From Ferruginibacter sp. (GTDB lineage: Bacteria; Bacteroidota; Bacteroidia; Chitinophagales; Chitinophagaceae): a stretch of 64,000 nt of DNA. Where the stretch lies: the NCBI GenBank assembly GCA_013141115.1, contig JABFRP010000002.1:1414647-1478646 (forward strand). Direction: 5' to 3'. The position numbers and the translations under genes were made by a program. Of this stretch, positions 17,922 through 27,173 are shown in pieces. The notes under the pieces are model-generated. The model was not told where the DNA came from. It did no database searches and was given only the letters and a program-made list of their open reading frames with translations. The first letter of the stretch is position 1; every line of letters begins with the position of its first letter.

Positions 17922-18505
17922 AATATGTATTAATACTTATTATTTATATAATCACTTACTACTACTATGGGTGTTAATAAGTGCAAAGAAATTTATTTCT
18001 CTTTGATGTAAAATTAAAACCTTTTACTTATCCACCCTCATCCACACCTAATTAACATAAAAATAATTACTGATATAGATAAGTAAACTATCGCTGCTGC
18101 TGCTTTATATATTTTTACTTCATTAATTATAAACACAGGTTAATAAAAATTGAAGAGGAAAAATAAATCAGCCTTTTTTAAAAAAAGGTTGTTAATATCG
18201 GTGGTATAAATTGTCATCTTCCAACACTAAAATTTTAAAAATTGGCGAGGGCTAAACTTAAACCCATTTTATAAAGACTTTTTAATGAAGGAAATTGATG
18301 TTATTAACAGTAAAACCGGTTTATTAACAAACCGGTGTTTAAAACCCCGTAAACCCTGAATGTTAATAAAACAACCTGCATTAATCACTACTATACTTTT
18401 AAAACCCTGCCACTACTCAATATTAGCGGTATGGTAAGCTAAAATTTAAATGTTAATATCTTAATTTCCCCTATTTTTGCCGTCCATTTTAATTACAGGA
18501 AATAT
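17922..18505. other. 584-bp AT-rich non-coding region, candidate replication origin
   Basis: No plausible gene is present. Two sites one base off the DnaA box TTATCCACA lie exactly 10 bp apart (TTATCCACC at 18028-18036, TCATCCACA at 18038-18046). The 9-mer TGTTAATAA or its complement occurs exactly at 17972, 18301, 18321 and 18361, with one-base variants at 18138, 18190 and 18451. ACCGGTTT/AAACCGGT (18315-18322, 18329-18336) forms an 8-bp stem. Divergent flanking genes, parS-like sites ~5 kb away and dnaN ~15 kb away fit an origin neighbourhood. Base-composition skew could not be computed, so this remains a hypothesis. Confidence 0.4.
18472..18479 (+). promoter_or_regulatory. Putative -7 box upstream of ppiD-like gene
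   Basis: TATTTTTG matches TAnnTTTG exactly and lies 26 bp before the ATG at 18506. No clear -33 TTTG was seen at the usual distance. Confidence 0.4.
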
Positions 18506-20638
18506 ATGCAAGTAATTCAGACAATTCGTGATAAAGGAGCTGCAATAGTAATTGCAGTAATCGCTTTAAGTTTAATTGGCTTTATATTAATGGACGCCAA
18601 TTCCGGAAGCAGAAATTTTTCAAATTCGTTATCCAGTAATGTAGGTAAAGTTAATGGAGAGGCAATTGAAAGAGCTGATTTTGAGAAAAAATATAATGCT
18701 GCTTATCAAATGGCTCAGCAACAAGCTCAACAATCAGGAAGAACACCAGACCAGGCGCAAGTAAGGGAACAAGTGTGGAATCAAATGGTTGCCGAAAAGG
18801 TATTTTATGCCGAAGCAAAAAAATTAGGTATAGATTTTACTTCTAAAGAACTTTCAGCAATATTGGCTAGTAACGATCAGAACAATCCTTTTTTACAAGA
18901 TCAGAATATGATTGATCCGGCAACAGGTAAACTGGATGCATCTAAAGTAACCCAGGCTTTAGCTGATCTTAAAAAAGCAAAAGGCGAACGTCGGGAAATG
19001 ATAGATGCTCAATTGCTCGAACCACAAAAATTAACCAGTATATCATCTAAATATTTTGCGTTATTAAATGCAAGTGCTTACTATCCTACCTGGATGCATG
19101 AAAAAGATAAAGCAGATAGCAAAAATTTTGCAAATGTTTCTTTTGTAGCCATCTCTTATAATGTAATAAGTGATAGTACTATTAAAGTATCTGATGCCGA
19201 AATTGAAACTTATGTATCAAAACATAAAAACCAGTTTAAGCAGGAAGAAGGCCGTATGATATCCTATGTTGCTTTTAGCCAGTTACCTAACAGCGATGAT
19301 AGTGCTAAAACAAAAGAACTGGTGAACGGTTTAAAAGCCGGACTTGAAACAGAAACTAACACAGAAGCTTTTATAGCAAGAAACGCATCAACCATTCCAT
19401 ACGACAGTAGCTATAAGCCAAAAGCAAGAATTACTACTGTAGCAATTGATACTATTACTAAACAAGCAATCGGAACAGTTTATGGTCCTTATGTAGATAA
19501 TGGCAATTATGTATTGGCAAAAATGTTGGGTGTAAAAAACTTTCCGGATAGTGCAAAAGCAAGACATATATTGATACCAACTGTTGATCCGCAAACGGGC
19601 CAGCCTATTGCAGAAGATAGTGTTGCAAAAAAACAAGCCGATAGTATTTTTAATGCTATTAAAGCTGGTGCCGATTTTGGAGCATTAGCTGCACGCTTCT
19701 CATCAGATGGAAGTAAAGATAAAGGCGGCGACCTAGGAACGTTTGGATACGGAGCAATGGTGCCAGAGTTTAATGATTTTTGTTTTACAAAACCAGTTGG
19801 TTCAAAAGATGTGGTAAGAACTCAATTTGGATATCATATTATTGAAGTGATGAGCCAAAAAGGAAACAGCCCGGCTTATAAAATAGCTTTTTTAGCAAAG
19901 GAAATTTTACCCAGCGAAACCACTATCAGTAATGCTAATTTAAATGCTACCAAATTATCTGGCCAAAAAAATAGTAAAGAATTTGAAGCTTATGTTGCTA
20001 AAAATGGTTTACAAAAAATTACCTGGCCAACTATTATAAAAGAAAATGATTTTCAAATTGGCCAATTGCAGGATGCCAGGCAACTGGTACGTTGGGTTTT
20101 TGAAAGCAAGCAGGGTAATGTGAGTGAACCATTTAATATTGGCGACCAGTTTATAGTAGCCACTATTGACAAAGTACAAAGCGAAGGAACACAGGATGCA
20201 AAAACTGCAAGACCAATGGTAGAAGCTGCAGTACGCAACCAAAAGAAAGCCGCAGCTATTGTTGCAAAATTGGGCGCTAACCCAACATTAGAAAGTGCAG
20301 CCGCAGCTTACAGCAAACAGGTTGAAATTGCAGGGGCAGACAGCACACTTACTTTTAATAGCCAGGTACTTGCTAATGCATGGGCCGAGCCAAAAGTAAT
20401 TGGCGCTTGTTTTAATAAAGAAAACCAAAGTAAAGTATCGGCACCAATTGAAGGTGGAAGTGGAGTGTTTTTAGTAAAAGTAAACAGCATTGGCAGTAAA
20501 CCTGCAGATGCACAAGAAGTTGAAGCAATGCAAAAAACACAACAAACATCTAACCTGCGCAACCAGGCCGGAGCGGCATGGTTTGAAGGCTTAAAAAATC
20601 AGGCTACTATAAAAGATAGCCGCAGTAAATTTTATTAA
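18506..20638 (+). CDS. Membrane-anchored periplasmic peptidyl-prolyl isomerase (PpiD/SurA-like)
   Basis: A 710-residue protein with an N-terminal membrane anchor (AAIVIAVIALSLIGFILMD, ~12-30), a SurA_N-like chaperone region (EAIERADFEKKYNAAYQMAQ, then QVWNQMVAEKVFYAEAKKLG) and a parvulin domain at ~350-450 (ARHILIPTV, then ALAARFSSDGSKDKGGDLG and QFGYHIIEVM). The remaining ~250 residues are chaperone-like and unassigned. Such proteins help fold outer-membrane and periplasmic proteins. It is monocistronic: a terminator lies 27 bp after the stop. PpiD architecture is clear, but one-to-one orthology with E. coli PpiD is not claimed. Confidence 0.9.
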   Translation: MQVIQTIRDKGAAIVIAVIALSLIGFILMDANSGSRNFSNSLSSNVGKVNGEAIERADFEKKYNAAYQMAQQQAQQSGRTPDQAQVREQVWNQMVAEKVFYAEAKKLGIDFTSKELSAILASNDQNNPFLQDQNMIDPATGKLDASKVTQALADLKKAKGERREMIDAQLLEPQKLTSISSKYFALLNASAYYPTWMHEKDKADSKNFANVSFVAISYNVISDSTIKVSDAEIETYVSKHKNQFKQEEGRMISYVAFSQLPNSDDSAKTKELVNGLKAGLETETNTEAFIARNASTIPYDSSYKPKARITTVAIDTITKQAIGTVYGPYVDNGNYVLAKMLGVKNFPDSAKARHILIPTVDPQTGQPIAEDSVAKKQADSIFNAIKAGADFGALAARFSSDGSKDKGGDLGTFGYGAMVPEFNDFCFTKPVGSKDVVRTQFGYHIIEVMSQKGNSPAYKIAFLAKEILPSETTISNANLNATKLSGQKNSKEFEAYVAKNGLQKITWPTIIKENDFQIGQLQDARQLVRWVFESKQGNVSEPFNIGDQFIVATIDKVQSEGTQDAKTARPMVEAAVRNQKKAAAIVAKLGANPTLESAAAAYSKQVEIAGADSTLTFNSQVLANAWAEPKVIGACFNKENQSKVSAPIEGGSGVFLVKVNSIGSKPADAQEVEAMQKTQQTSNLRNQAGAAWFEGLKNQATIKDSRSKFY

Positions 20639-20664
20639 TAGTAATAACTAATATTTTTTTAAAG

Positions 20665-20694
20665 AGTCCTGGCCCGGTGCCGGGACTTTTTTTA
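20665..20694 (+). terminator. Rho-independent terminator of ppiD-like gene
   Basis: A 9-bp stem with one G-U pair (AGTCCTGGC, 20665-20673, with GCCGGGACT, 20679-20687) and a CCGGT loop is followed by a run of T. It lies 27 bp downstream of the stop codon. Confidence 0.88.
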
Positions 20695-20760
20695 TTTACG
20701 GGATAAAGAATTTTTTTGCACTGCCGCTTTGCCGGCAAATTATTGCTATAACTTTACATT

Positions 20761-21270
20761 ATGGAAGAAGCAATGATAAACAAGGTTGCAGAAAGTGGCA
20801 TTATTACACTAAACCTGGAAGATTATTATCCCAAAGGAGAAACAATACTGTTTGACCTGAAGGAATATTTATTTATGGGTTTGATATTAAAAGAGAAAGA
20901 TTACAGAGAGGCCTTAAAAAATTTAGACCTGGCCCCATACCAGGATAAAAACGTAGCACTTACCTGCACGGCAGATGCCATAATACCTATGTGGGCTTAT
21001 ATGCTTGCAGCCAGTTACCTGCAACCCGTTGCTAAAACAATTGTTTTTGGTAATGAAGATGTTTTGCTACAAACATTGTTTTTAAAAAATCTTTATACTA
21101 TCAACACCGCAGATTATGTAGATAAAAGAGTAGTAATAAAAGGTTGTGGTGAATTGCCGGTTACCGAATCGGCGTATGTGGAAATTACAAACCTACTCAG
21201 GCCTGTTGCAAAAAGTATTATGTATGGCGAACCCTGCAGCACAGTACCCATTTTTAAAAAGAAGTTGTGA
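20761..21270 (+). CDS. DUF2480 family protein
   Basis: A 169-residue protein recognised as DUF2480, a family I know only from Bacteroidota and whose function is unknown. Characteristic stretches are IITLNLEDYYPKGETILFDL, LKNLDLAPYQDKNVALTCTA, DAIIPMWAYMLAASYLQP and VIKGCGELPVTESAYVEIT. There is no signal peptide or membrane segment, so it is predicted to be cytoplasmic. TAACTTTA (20749-20756, one base off TAnnTTTG) lies only 4 bp before the ATG, suggesting a very short leader. It is convergent with corA. Confidence 0.8.
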   Translation: MEEAMINKVAESGIITLNLEDYYPKGETILFDLKEYLFMGLILKEKDYREALKNLDLAPYQDKNVALTCTADAIIPMWAYMLAASYLQPVAKTIVFGNEDVLLQTLFLKNLYTINTADYVDKRVVIKGCGELPVTESAYVEITNLLRPVAKSIMYGEPCSTVPIFKKKL

Positions 21271-21332
21271 GGCGTAAAGTAAATATGCAATAATAAAACC
21301 TTATTGACCACCGACGATTCACTATTGACGTA

Positions 21333-22430
21333 TTAAAACCACCCCCGCTTTCTAAAAACCCTTAGCATTGCCAGGGGAATAAACAACATTAAGCCTACCG
21401 AAATAAAGAACCCCCATTTGTTATGCAGCAATGGAATTGTTTCAAAATTCATCCCAAAAATACCTCCAATAACTGTTGCCGGAGCAAGCAAGCAGGTTAC
21501 CACCGTCATCACTTTCATCACTTCATTCATCTTTAAATTAACATTACTTAAATACAGATCATTTAAGTTCATCATCATATCACGATAGTTTTCTGCCAAT
21601 TCGTTTGCTTGTAAAATATGGTCGTACACATCTTTAAAATATTTTTCTGTACGTTCTTCAATCAATTCGTTATCGCTACGTAATATACCATTCACCAATT
21701 CCCTTACCGGCGCAATACTTCTTTTTAAAACAATCATTTCTTTACGCAGCATATTTATTTTAGCCAGGGTACGGGTGTTGGCATTGCGTACAATATCTTC
21801 TTCCAAACCTTCAATTTTTTCACCCAATTTTTCCATCACCACAAAATAATTATCCACTATCATATCAATTAAAGAGTAAAACAAATAGTCGGCTTTTTGC
21901 TGCCTAACTTTACTGCCACCTACTTTTAATCGTTCCCTTAAAGGGTTAAACACATCTCTTGATGCATCTTCCTGAAAACTGATGACAAAATTTTTACCCA
22001 GCACAATACTTATCTGTTCAGTTTCTACAGCCGAATCTTTTTGATTAAAGTACATCATGTTCAATAAACAAAATACCAGTCCGTCAATTTCGTCCATCTT
22101 TGGTCGTTGGCCAATACTTAAAATATCTTCGGTAATTAAATAATGAACACCATAATGAGTACATATTTTTTCTACATCAACTTTGCGCAGGCCATCTACA
22201 TTTAGCCAGGTTATTTTTGGAGAATCTAAATAGGGAAAACAATCCGGAACCTCTTTAAGCTCCTTCATATTTGCGGTGGCGGCATCGTAATCGTAAACAA
22301 AAAGATGGGTTTCTTCAGGTTCTACCCTTGGCGACTCAACAGTAGGGTTTACCTGCAATACTTTTTTAGTACGCAGCAGATCCAACGGATTTAATATGTA
22401 GGAGAAATATTTTTTACTTTGTTCAAACAT
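21333..22430 (-). CDS. corA: CorA-family magnesium/cobalt transporter
   Basis: A 365-residue channel protein. The cytoplasmic N-terminal region contains TWLNVDGLRKVDVEKICTHY, and a long helix-rich stalk leads to two C-terminal membrane segments. The signature GGIFGMNFETIP, which holds the GMN selectivity motif, is near residue 325 in the loop between them. CorA proteins form pentameric Mg2+ (and Co2+/Ni2+) channels in the inner membrane. The ATG at 22430 (MFEQSKKYF) is preferred over an in-frame TTG three codons earlier. It is convergent with the DUF2480 gene. Confidence 0.95.
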   Translation of the reverse strand: MFEQSKKYFSYILNPLDLLRTKKVLQVNPTVESPRVEPEETHLFVYDYDAATANMKELKEVPDCFPYLDSPKITWLNVDGLRKVDVEKICTHYGVHYLITEDILSIGQRPKMDEIDGLVFCLLNMMYFNQKDSAVETEQISIVLGKNFVISFQEDASRDVFNPLRERLKVGGSKVRQQKADYLFYSLIDMIVDNYFVVMEKLGEKIEGLEEDIVRNANTRTLAKINMLRKEMIVLKRSIAPVRELVNGILRSDNELIEERTEKYFKDVYDHILQANELAENYRDMMMNLNDLYLSNVNLKMNEVMKVMTVVTCLLAPATVIGGIFGMNFETIPLLHNKWGFFISVGLMLFIPLAMLRVFRKRGWF

Positions 22431-22618
22431 GTGTGGCAATTAGAAAACAATTTACAGAATATTTTTTACACACGGCTTTGTTTTAGCAGACTATAAATAA
22501 TGCAAATGAATCTATATCTGGGTAATAAAACAATTAACCACAACTTTATAAAATAGCCAAACAACGTAACAAAACCGTTAACTATACTACAAAAACCAAA
22601 GGTTTTCTACTATTTAAT

Positions 22619-22651
22619 GATACTAACAATTAATTGATATTTGTTAGTATC
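22619..22651. promoter_or_regulatory. 11-bp inverted repeat upstream of orphan sensor kinase
   Basis: GATACTAACAA (22619-22629) and TTGTTAGTATC (22641-22651) are exact complements around an 11-nt AT-rich loop, 114 bp before the kinase ATG. No T-tract follows, so it resembles an operator or binding site more than a terminator. Nothing else stands out in this 334-bp gap (22431-22764). Confidence 0.45.
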
Positions 22652-22764
22652 GAAAATACCTGTGTGAGAATGATAAAACAAAGCTGTCCCGTTTTTTAAT
22701 CCAAAACCAACAACTTGTATGTTAGTGGTAGCTGTACAATAAATTTCAATTACCACCCATATCC

Positions 22765-24474
22765 ATGAAAGCAAATTACGTAGAAGAACAATTTATACAG
22801 GCAAAAGAAAAGTCAGACCGGCTGATGAATTATTTTCTGATTGCTTTCTTTTTGATAGGCTTGTTATTGGCATTTTATTATGATACATGGCTAGTTGCAG
22901 TTGGAGTAGGTGGCCTTTCTTTACTGACCTATTATTCGGCCAAATTAATTTTACCCCACTCCAATCTGTATCAATATATTTTATCAGTTGTGCTAGGGTT
23001 TTTTATGGTGCAATTTATTTATCAGATGCATGGCATGTTTGAAATGCATTTTTTAGCATTTATAGGTAGTGCAATTTTAATTACCTACCGAAATTGCAAA
23101 TTGCAAATTCCCCTGGCAATAATAGTGATACTACACCATGCTGCATTTGGATATTTGCAAATTATGGGTTTTGATAAAATTTATTTTACCCAGCTCGATG
23201 ATATGACCATACACACTTTTATGATTCATATATCGCTTGCCGGGATTATTTTTTTTCTGTGCGGTTTGTGGGCATATAATTTTAATGTATCTGGCGAAAG
23301 CCAGGCAGTACAAAGTTTTGAGATAGGTAAATTACAAGAGGCCAGCCTGCAAAAAGATATAATGGTTGCAATGAGCGAAAGCCTTAAGAAAAGTAATGAA
23401 AAATTAAAAGCAGCCAATAGCGAACTGGAAAAAATATTCAATACTATTGATGAAGTGTTGTTTTCTATGGATATGATCAATTACCGTATTAAACACATAT
23501 CCATTGCATGTATAAAAGTGTATGGTTATACACCCGATGAGTTTATGGCAGACAGAGATTTGTGGTTAAATATTATTCATCATAAAGAAAAGTGTTTTGT
23601 TGGCAGAGAATACGAAAAGCTGGAAAACGGTAAAACCATTTTTAATAAATACCGGATTATACACAGAGATAAAAATATCCGTTGGGTAGAAACTAAAATG
23701 ATACCCACACTTGATAAAAGAGGCAGGCTTATACGTATTGACGGTATATGTAACGATGTAACGGAAAAAATAAAACTTGAAAAAAAGCTGGCAGAAGAAA
23801 GAGAGCAACAGGTAAGGCAAATAACGGTTGCAGTTATTGCCGCACAGGAAAAGGAACGATCTTTTTTAGGAGAAGAATTACACGACAATATAAACCCAAT
23901 TTTAGCCACAGCTAAATTATACATGGAATGCGCCATATCCCGAGATGATAGCCGGATCAACCTGATTAAAGACAGTAAAGATTTTATAATCACCGCTATG
24001 GACGAGATAAGAACACTATCAAAAAAATTAGTGCCGCCATCGCTGGGCGAAATTAGTTTGATTGAAGCTATAACTGATATGATTGATCAAATAACGAGAG
24101 TAAATAAACTGGAGTTTAGTACAAAGTGGGATTGCTATGATGAAAGTTTGCTAGATGACAAACTTAAACTGGCAATATACAGAATTACCCAGGAGCAATT
24201 TAACAACATATTGAAACATGCCCGGGCGCAAACAGTATTTATTACTTTACAGCAGCACGGTAACGAAGTTAAATTAAATATACAGGATGATGGAATAGGT
24301 TTTGATATAATGCAAAAAAGAAATGGCGTAGGATTGCAAAATATGAAGAGCCGGGCCGAGATGTTTAATGGAAGAGTTAGCATAAACTCAACACCTGGTA
24401 ATGGTTGCGAACTTACTATACTTTTTAATACATCAACAGAATTGATATCGGTAAAAAAAGAAATAAGGGCCTGA
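22765..24474 (+). CDS. Membrane sensor histidine kinase with PAS domain (HisKA_3 type)
   Basis: A 569-residue orphan sensor. About six hydrophobic helices span residues ~20-175, including AYNFNVSGE at the end. A PAS domain lies at ~215-335 (EKIFNTIDEVLFSMDM, GYTPDEFMADRDLWLNIIH, RWVETKMIPTLDKRGRLIRI). The dimerisation/phosphoacceptor region EKERSFLGEELHDNINPILA (His in ELHDN, ~370) and the ATPase domain IYRITQEQFNNILKHARAQ...DDGIGFDI...GVGLQNMKSRAEMFNG follow. HisKA_3 kinases usually pair with NarL/LuxR-type regulators, but none is adjacent. The inverted repeat 114 bp upstream may bind a regulator. The signal sensed is unknown. Confidence 0.9.
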   Translation: MKANYVEEQFIQAKEKSDRLMNYFLIAFFLIGLLLAFYYDTWLVAVGVGGLSLLTYYSAKLILPHSNLYQYILSVVLGFFMVQFIYQMHGMFEMHFLAFIGSAILITYRNCKLQIPLAIIVILHHAAFGYLQIMGFDKIYFTQLDDMTIHTFMIHISLAGIIFFLCGLWAYNFNVSGESQAVQSFEIGKLQEASLQKDIMVAMSESLKKSNEKLKAANSELEKIFNTIDEVLFSMDMINYRIKHISIACIKVYGYTPDEFMADRDLWLNIIHHKEKCFVGREYEKLENGKTIFNKYRIIHRDKNIRWVETKMIPTLDKRGRLIRIDGICNDVTEKIKLEKKLAEEREQQVRQITVAVIAAQEKERSFLGEELHDNINPILATAKLYMECAISRDDSRINLIKDSKDFIITAMDEIRTLSKKLVPPSLGEISLIEAITDMIDQITRVNKLEFSTKWDCYDESLLDDKLKLAIYRITQEQFNNILKHARAQTVFITLQQHGNEVKLNIQDDGIGFDIMQKRNGVGLQNMKSRAEMFNGRVSINSTPGNGCELTILFNTSTELISVKKEIRA

Positions 24475-24506
24475 CTATAGTTATAATGGCATTTACAAAA
24501 AAGCCA

Positions 24507-25580
24507 TTATAACTGTTCATATAATTTCCTCAGCTTTTCCCTTGTCATTATTTTTTCCCAATCTTTTCCCAGTGCATTTTCCCAAAGTGGCTTCATGCCC
24601 AGCGATACATCAATCATTTTATTAAAATCATCATCACTTAACCCGGCGCAAATATGTTGTGGTATATCAATGTTATTTTTTTCTACCATTATTTTAAATT
24701 CTTTCACCCCTTCAGGATAGTAGTCTTGTAGTTTATCAAATACAATACAATTACCAACACCGTGTTTAGTACCCAATAAATAACTTAAGCCATAGCTAAC
24801 CGCATGCGCCACACCCACCTGGCTGTAAGCAATACTCATTCCACCGGCATAAGAAGCCATCATCAGTTTTTCATCGCTGTCGGCATCCCAGCCGCTTTTG
24901 TTTACATATACTTCACGGCAAAGCTGCAGCGCTTTTTCACCATAGCTTTTGCTAAACTCATTAAGGTAAGTGCCGGTTAAACTTTCAATACAATGTATAT
25001 AGCAATCCATACCGGTATAAAAACGTTGGTTGGCAGGTGCATCAGCAGTAAGTTCCGGATCTAAAACTATTTGATCAAAAGGTGTAAAGTCGCTGTTCAT
25101 CCCCAGTTTTTTTGCCGGGCCTGTCAGCACTGTTGTTCTGCTTACCTCGGCACCTGTACCACTTAATGTAGGAATACCAACTTTGTATACGCCGGGTGAT
25201 TTAACCAAATCCCACCCCTGGTAATCGGCAGAAGAACCATGGTTGGTCATCATTAAAGAAACCGCTTTTGCTAAATCCATAGCAGAGCCGCCACCAATGC
25301 CAATTATACCACTTACTATACCAAAGGTTTCTTTCAGCTCCCTGGCAAGGTCATCCACATAAGTTGTTTTGGGCTCGTATGTAACATCTACAAAAATTAT
25401 TTTATCGTTACCACTAATTGGAATCCGGCTTGCAAGAGCCTTGCCTTCAAAAAAATGATCTACCAAAAATATCATTGGGGCACCGGCTTTTCTGTGCGGC
25501 GCAATTATTTCATCTAACTGATTAAAGCTACCACGGCCATAAATAACACAGCCCACCAATTTTAAATTTCTAAATGCCAT
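24507..25580 (-). CDS. Iron-containing alcohol dehydrogenase, possible KdnB (Kdo 8-oxidase)
   Basis: A 357-residue group III-type dehydrogenase. IIGIGGGSAMDLAKAVSLM binds the nucleotide, followed by GIPTLSGTGAEVSRTTVLTG. Metal-binding histidines lie in TGMDCYIHCIESLTGTYL, VGVAHAVSYGL and GTKHGVGNCIV. The opening FRNLKLVGCVIYGRGSFNQL and the nearby kdsB gene recall KdnB, which oxidises Kdo at C8 in the pathway to 8-amino-Kdo. The partner aminotransferase kdnA is not in the window, so this assignment is tentative. The ATG at 25580 (MAFRNL) fits better than an in-frame upstream start at 25619. A TACCTTCG near-consensus promoter box lies just upstream on the minus strand. Confidence 0.8.
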   Translation of the reverse strand: MAFRNLKLVGCVIYGRGSFNQLDEIIAPHRKAGAPMIFLVDHFFEGKALASRIPISGNDKIIFVDVTYEPKTTYVDDLARELKETFGIVSGIIGIGGGSAMDLAKAVSLMMTNHGSSADYQGWDLVKSPGVYKVGIPTLSGTGAEVSRTTVLTGPAKKLGMNSDFTPFDQIVLDPELTADAPANQRFYTGMDCYIHCIESLTGTYLNEFSKSYGEKALQLCREVYVNKSGWDADSDEKLMMASYAGGMSIAYSQVGVAHAVSYGLSYLLGTKHGVGNCIVFDKLQDYYPEGVKEFKIMVEKNNIDIPQHICAGLSDDDFNKMIDVSLGMKPLWENALGKDWEKIMTREKLRKLYEQL

Positions 25581-25682
25581 AAAAGTTGTTTTCTTTAAGC
25601 GAAGGTACAAGATTACCAAAATATGTAGGGCTCTCTATGGTAAAACCAGAAAAAAATGACATCTTGTTATAAAATAACCTTT

Positions 25683-27173
25683 ATGCCCAGGCAAGAACAA
25701 ACTATTGCACTTACCAACCTTGATAAAGAAACAGCGCTTGCCATAAGTTATCAGGCATTAAAAAACCTTAAATGGGATATTTTATTTGCCGGTGAAGAAA
25801 AGTTATTGGGTCAAACTATAAAAAAGTGGAATTCCAATCCGCAGCATGTGCTTATTACATACAATGGCAGTGAATTGAGCGTAAGCAGCGAAATGATTAA
25901 AGATGAGCTGCTGGATATAACAGGAAAAAATAAAAAAAACATAGCTGCATTTTTTGCAGCATTTGAAGTGGCTAAAAATAATATTTCTACAGATGCAATA
26001 GAAGCAAATAAGGATGCTATAACAGAGTTGAGATCAGTTACTGTAGCTGCAGCAGAGCAGGAGCAAAGAGATGTCGAAGAAATTGATAAGGCGATGAACT
26101 TATCGGGCAGCAATATGTATGTAACTTATGGTATTATAGCCATAAATGTGCTGCTGTTTATTTTGATGGTAGTAAATGGTGCCGGACTTTTTGAACCCAA
26201 TGGTTACGTACATATAAAATGGGGAAGTGATTATGCACCGCTTACATTAAGTGGCGATTGGTGGCGATTGGTTACTAATGTGTTTATTCATTTTGGTATT
26301 ATTCATTTAGCCATGAATATGTATTGCCTTTATACGGTAGGTGTTTACCTGGAGCCAATGCTGGGCAAAGCAAAATATACCGCTGCTTATTTATGTACCG
26401 GTGTGTTGGCAAGCATTGTAAGCCTTTGGTGGCATAACGATCCAGTGAATAGCGCAGGAGCTTCGGGGGCAGTGTTTGGTATGTACGGCTTGTTTTTGGC
26501 TTTGCTTACTACCAGCCTTATACCAAAGCAAATGAGGCAGCCTTTGCTGCAAAGCATTGTTATTTTTGTGGCATATAATTTATTTTATGGATTAAAGGGT
26601 GGCGTAGATAACGCTGCACATATTGGTGGTTTGCTAAGTGGTTTTGTTATTGGATATATCTATGTGTATGCTGTAAAAAAAGAAAAGCAGGAACAAAAAC
26701 TGCAATGGATAGTGCCTGCGGTAGTAATATTAACCCTGATTATTGCATTTAGTTATTTACAACAAAATAAAGTGGGTGATGAGGTTAGAACTGCTGGATT
26801 AAATGCCGGGTATAAAGACAATGATAAATATAATAATTCGCTCAACGAAATTGTAACTATAGAAGATAAAGCAGTGGCTCCATTAAGTGATACTACCTTA
26901 ACGGACCCTGAATTAAAAAATAAAATTGAAAACACCTGTTTTCCTTTGTGGAAACAAGCTGAAGATAAATTAAAGCAAATGCAGGCCTATGAAGTTTCTG
27001 CAGGTGTGCAAAAGAAAACAACAAAACTGTTAGAATATATACAGCTAAGAAGAAAAGAACTTGACGTATTTAATAAAATGATTGAAACACAAGATCAGGA
27101 AGCTCTGATACCGGCATTAAATGAAATAAGAGATAGCATTAGCGTAATTGGGGCAGCAATACAAAAATTATAA
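25683..27173 (+). CDS. Rhomboid-family intramembrane serine protease
   Basis: A 496-residue membrane protein. A cytoplasmic region of ~145 residues precedes the membrane core, with a charged stretch (AAEQEQRDVEEIDKAMNL). The core has rhomboid motifs: HFGIIHLAMNMYCLYTVGVY, the catalytic serine in NSAGASGAVFGMYGLFLALL (~260) and the catalytic histidine in NAAHIGGLLSGFVIGYIYVY (~315). The C-terminal ~110 residues are charged and helical. Rhomboids cleave membrane proteins within the bilayer; substrates are unknown here. The ATG at 25683 (MPRQEQ) is preferred over the in-frame ATG at 25656. The 3' end overlaps the convergent kdsB by 6 bp. Confidence 0.88.
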   Translation: MPRQEQTIALTNLDKETALAISYQALKNLKWDILFAGEEKLLGQTIKKWNSNPQHVLITYNGSELSVSSEMIKDELLDITGKNKKNIAAFFAAFEVAKNNISTDAIEANKDAITELRSVTVAAAEQEQRDVEEIDKAMNLSGSNMYVTYGIIAINVLLFILMVVNGAGLFEPNGYVHIKWGSDYAPLTLSGDWWRLVTNVFIHFGIIHLAMNMYCLYTVGVYLEPMLGKAKYTAAYLCTGVLASIVSLWWHNDPVNSAGASGAVFGMYGLFLALLTTSLIPKQMRQPLLQSIVIFVAYNLFYGLKGGVDNAAHIGGLLSGFVIGYIYVYAVKKEKQEQKLQWIVPAVVILTLIIAFSYLQQNKVGDEVRTAGLNAGYKDNDKYNNSLNEIVTIEDKAVAPLSDTTLTDPELKNKIENTCFPLWKQAEDKLKQMQAYEVSAGVQKKTTKLLEYIQLRRKELDVFNKMIETQDQEALIPALNEIRDSISVIGAAIQKL

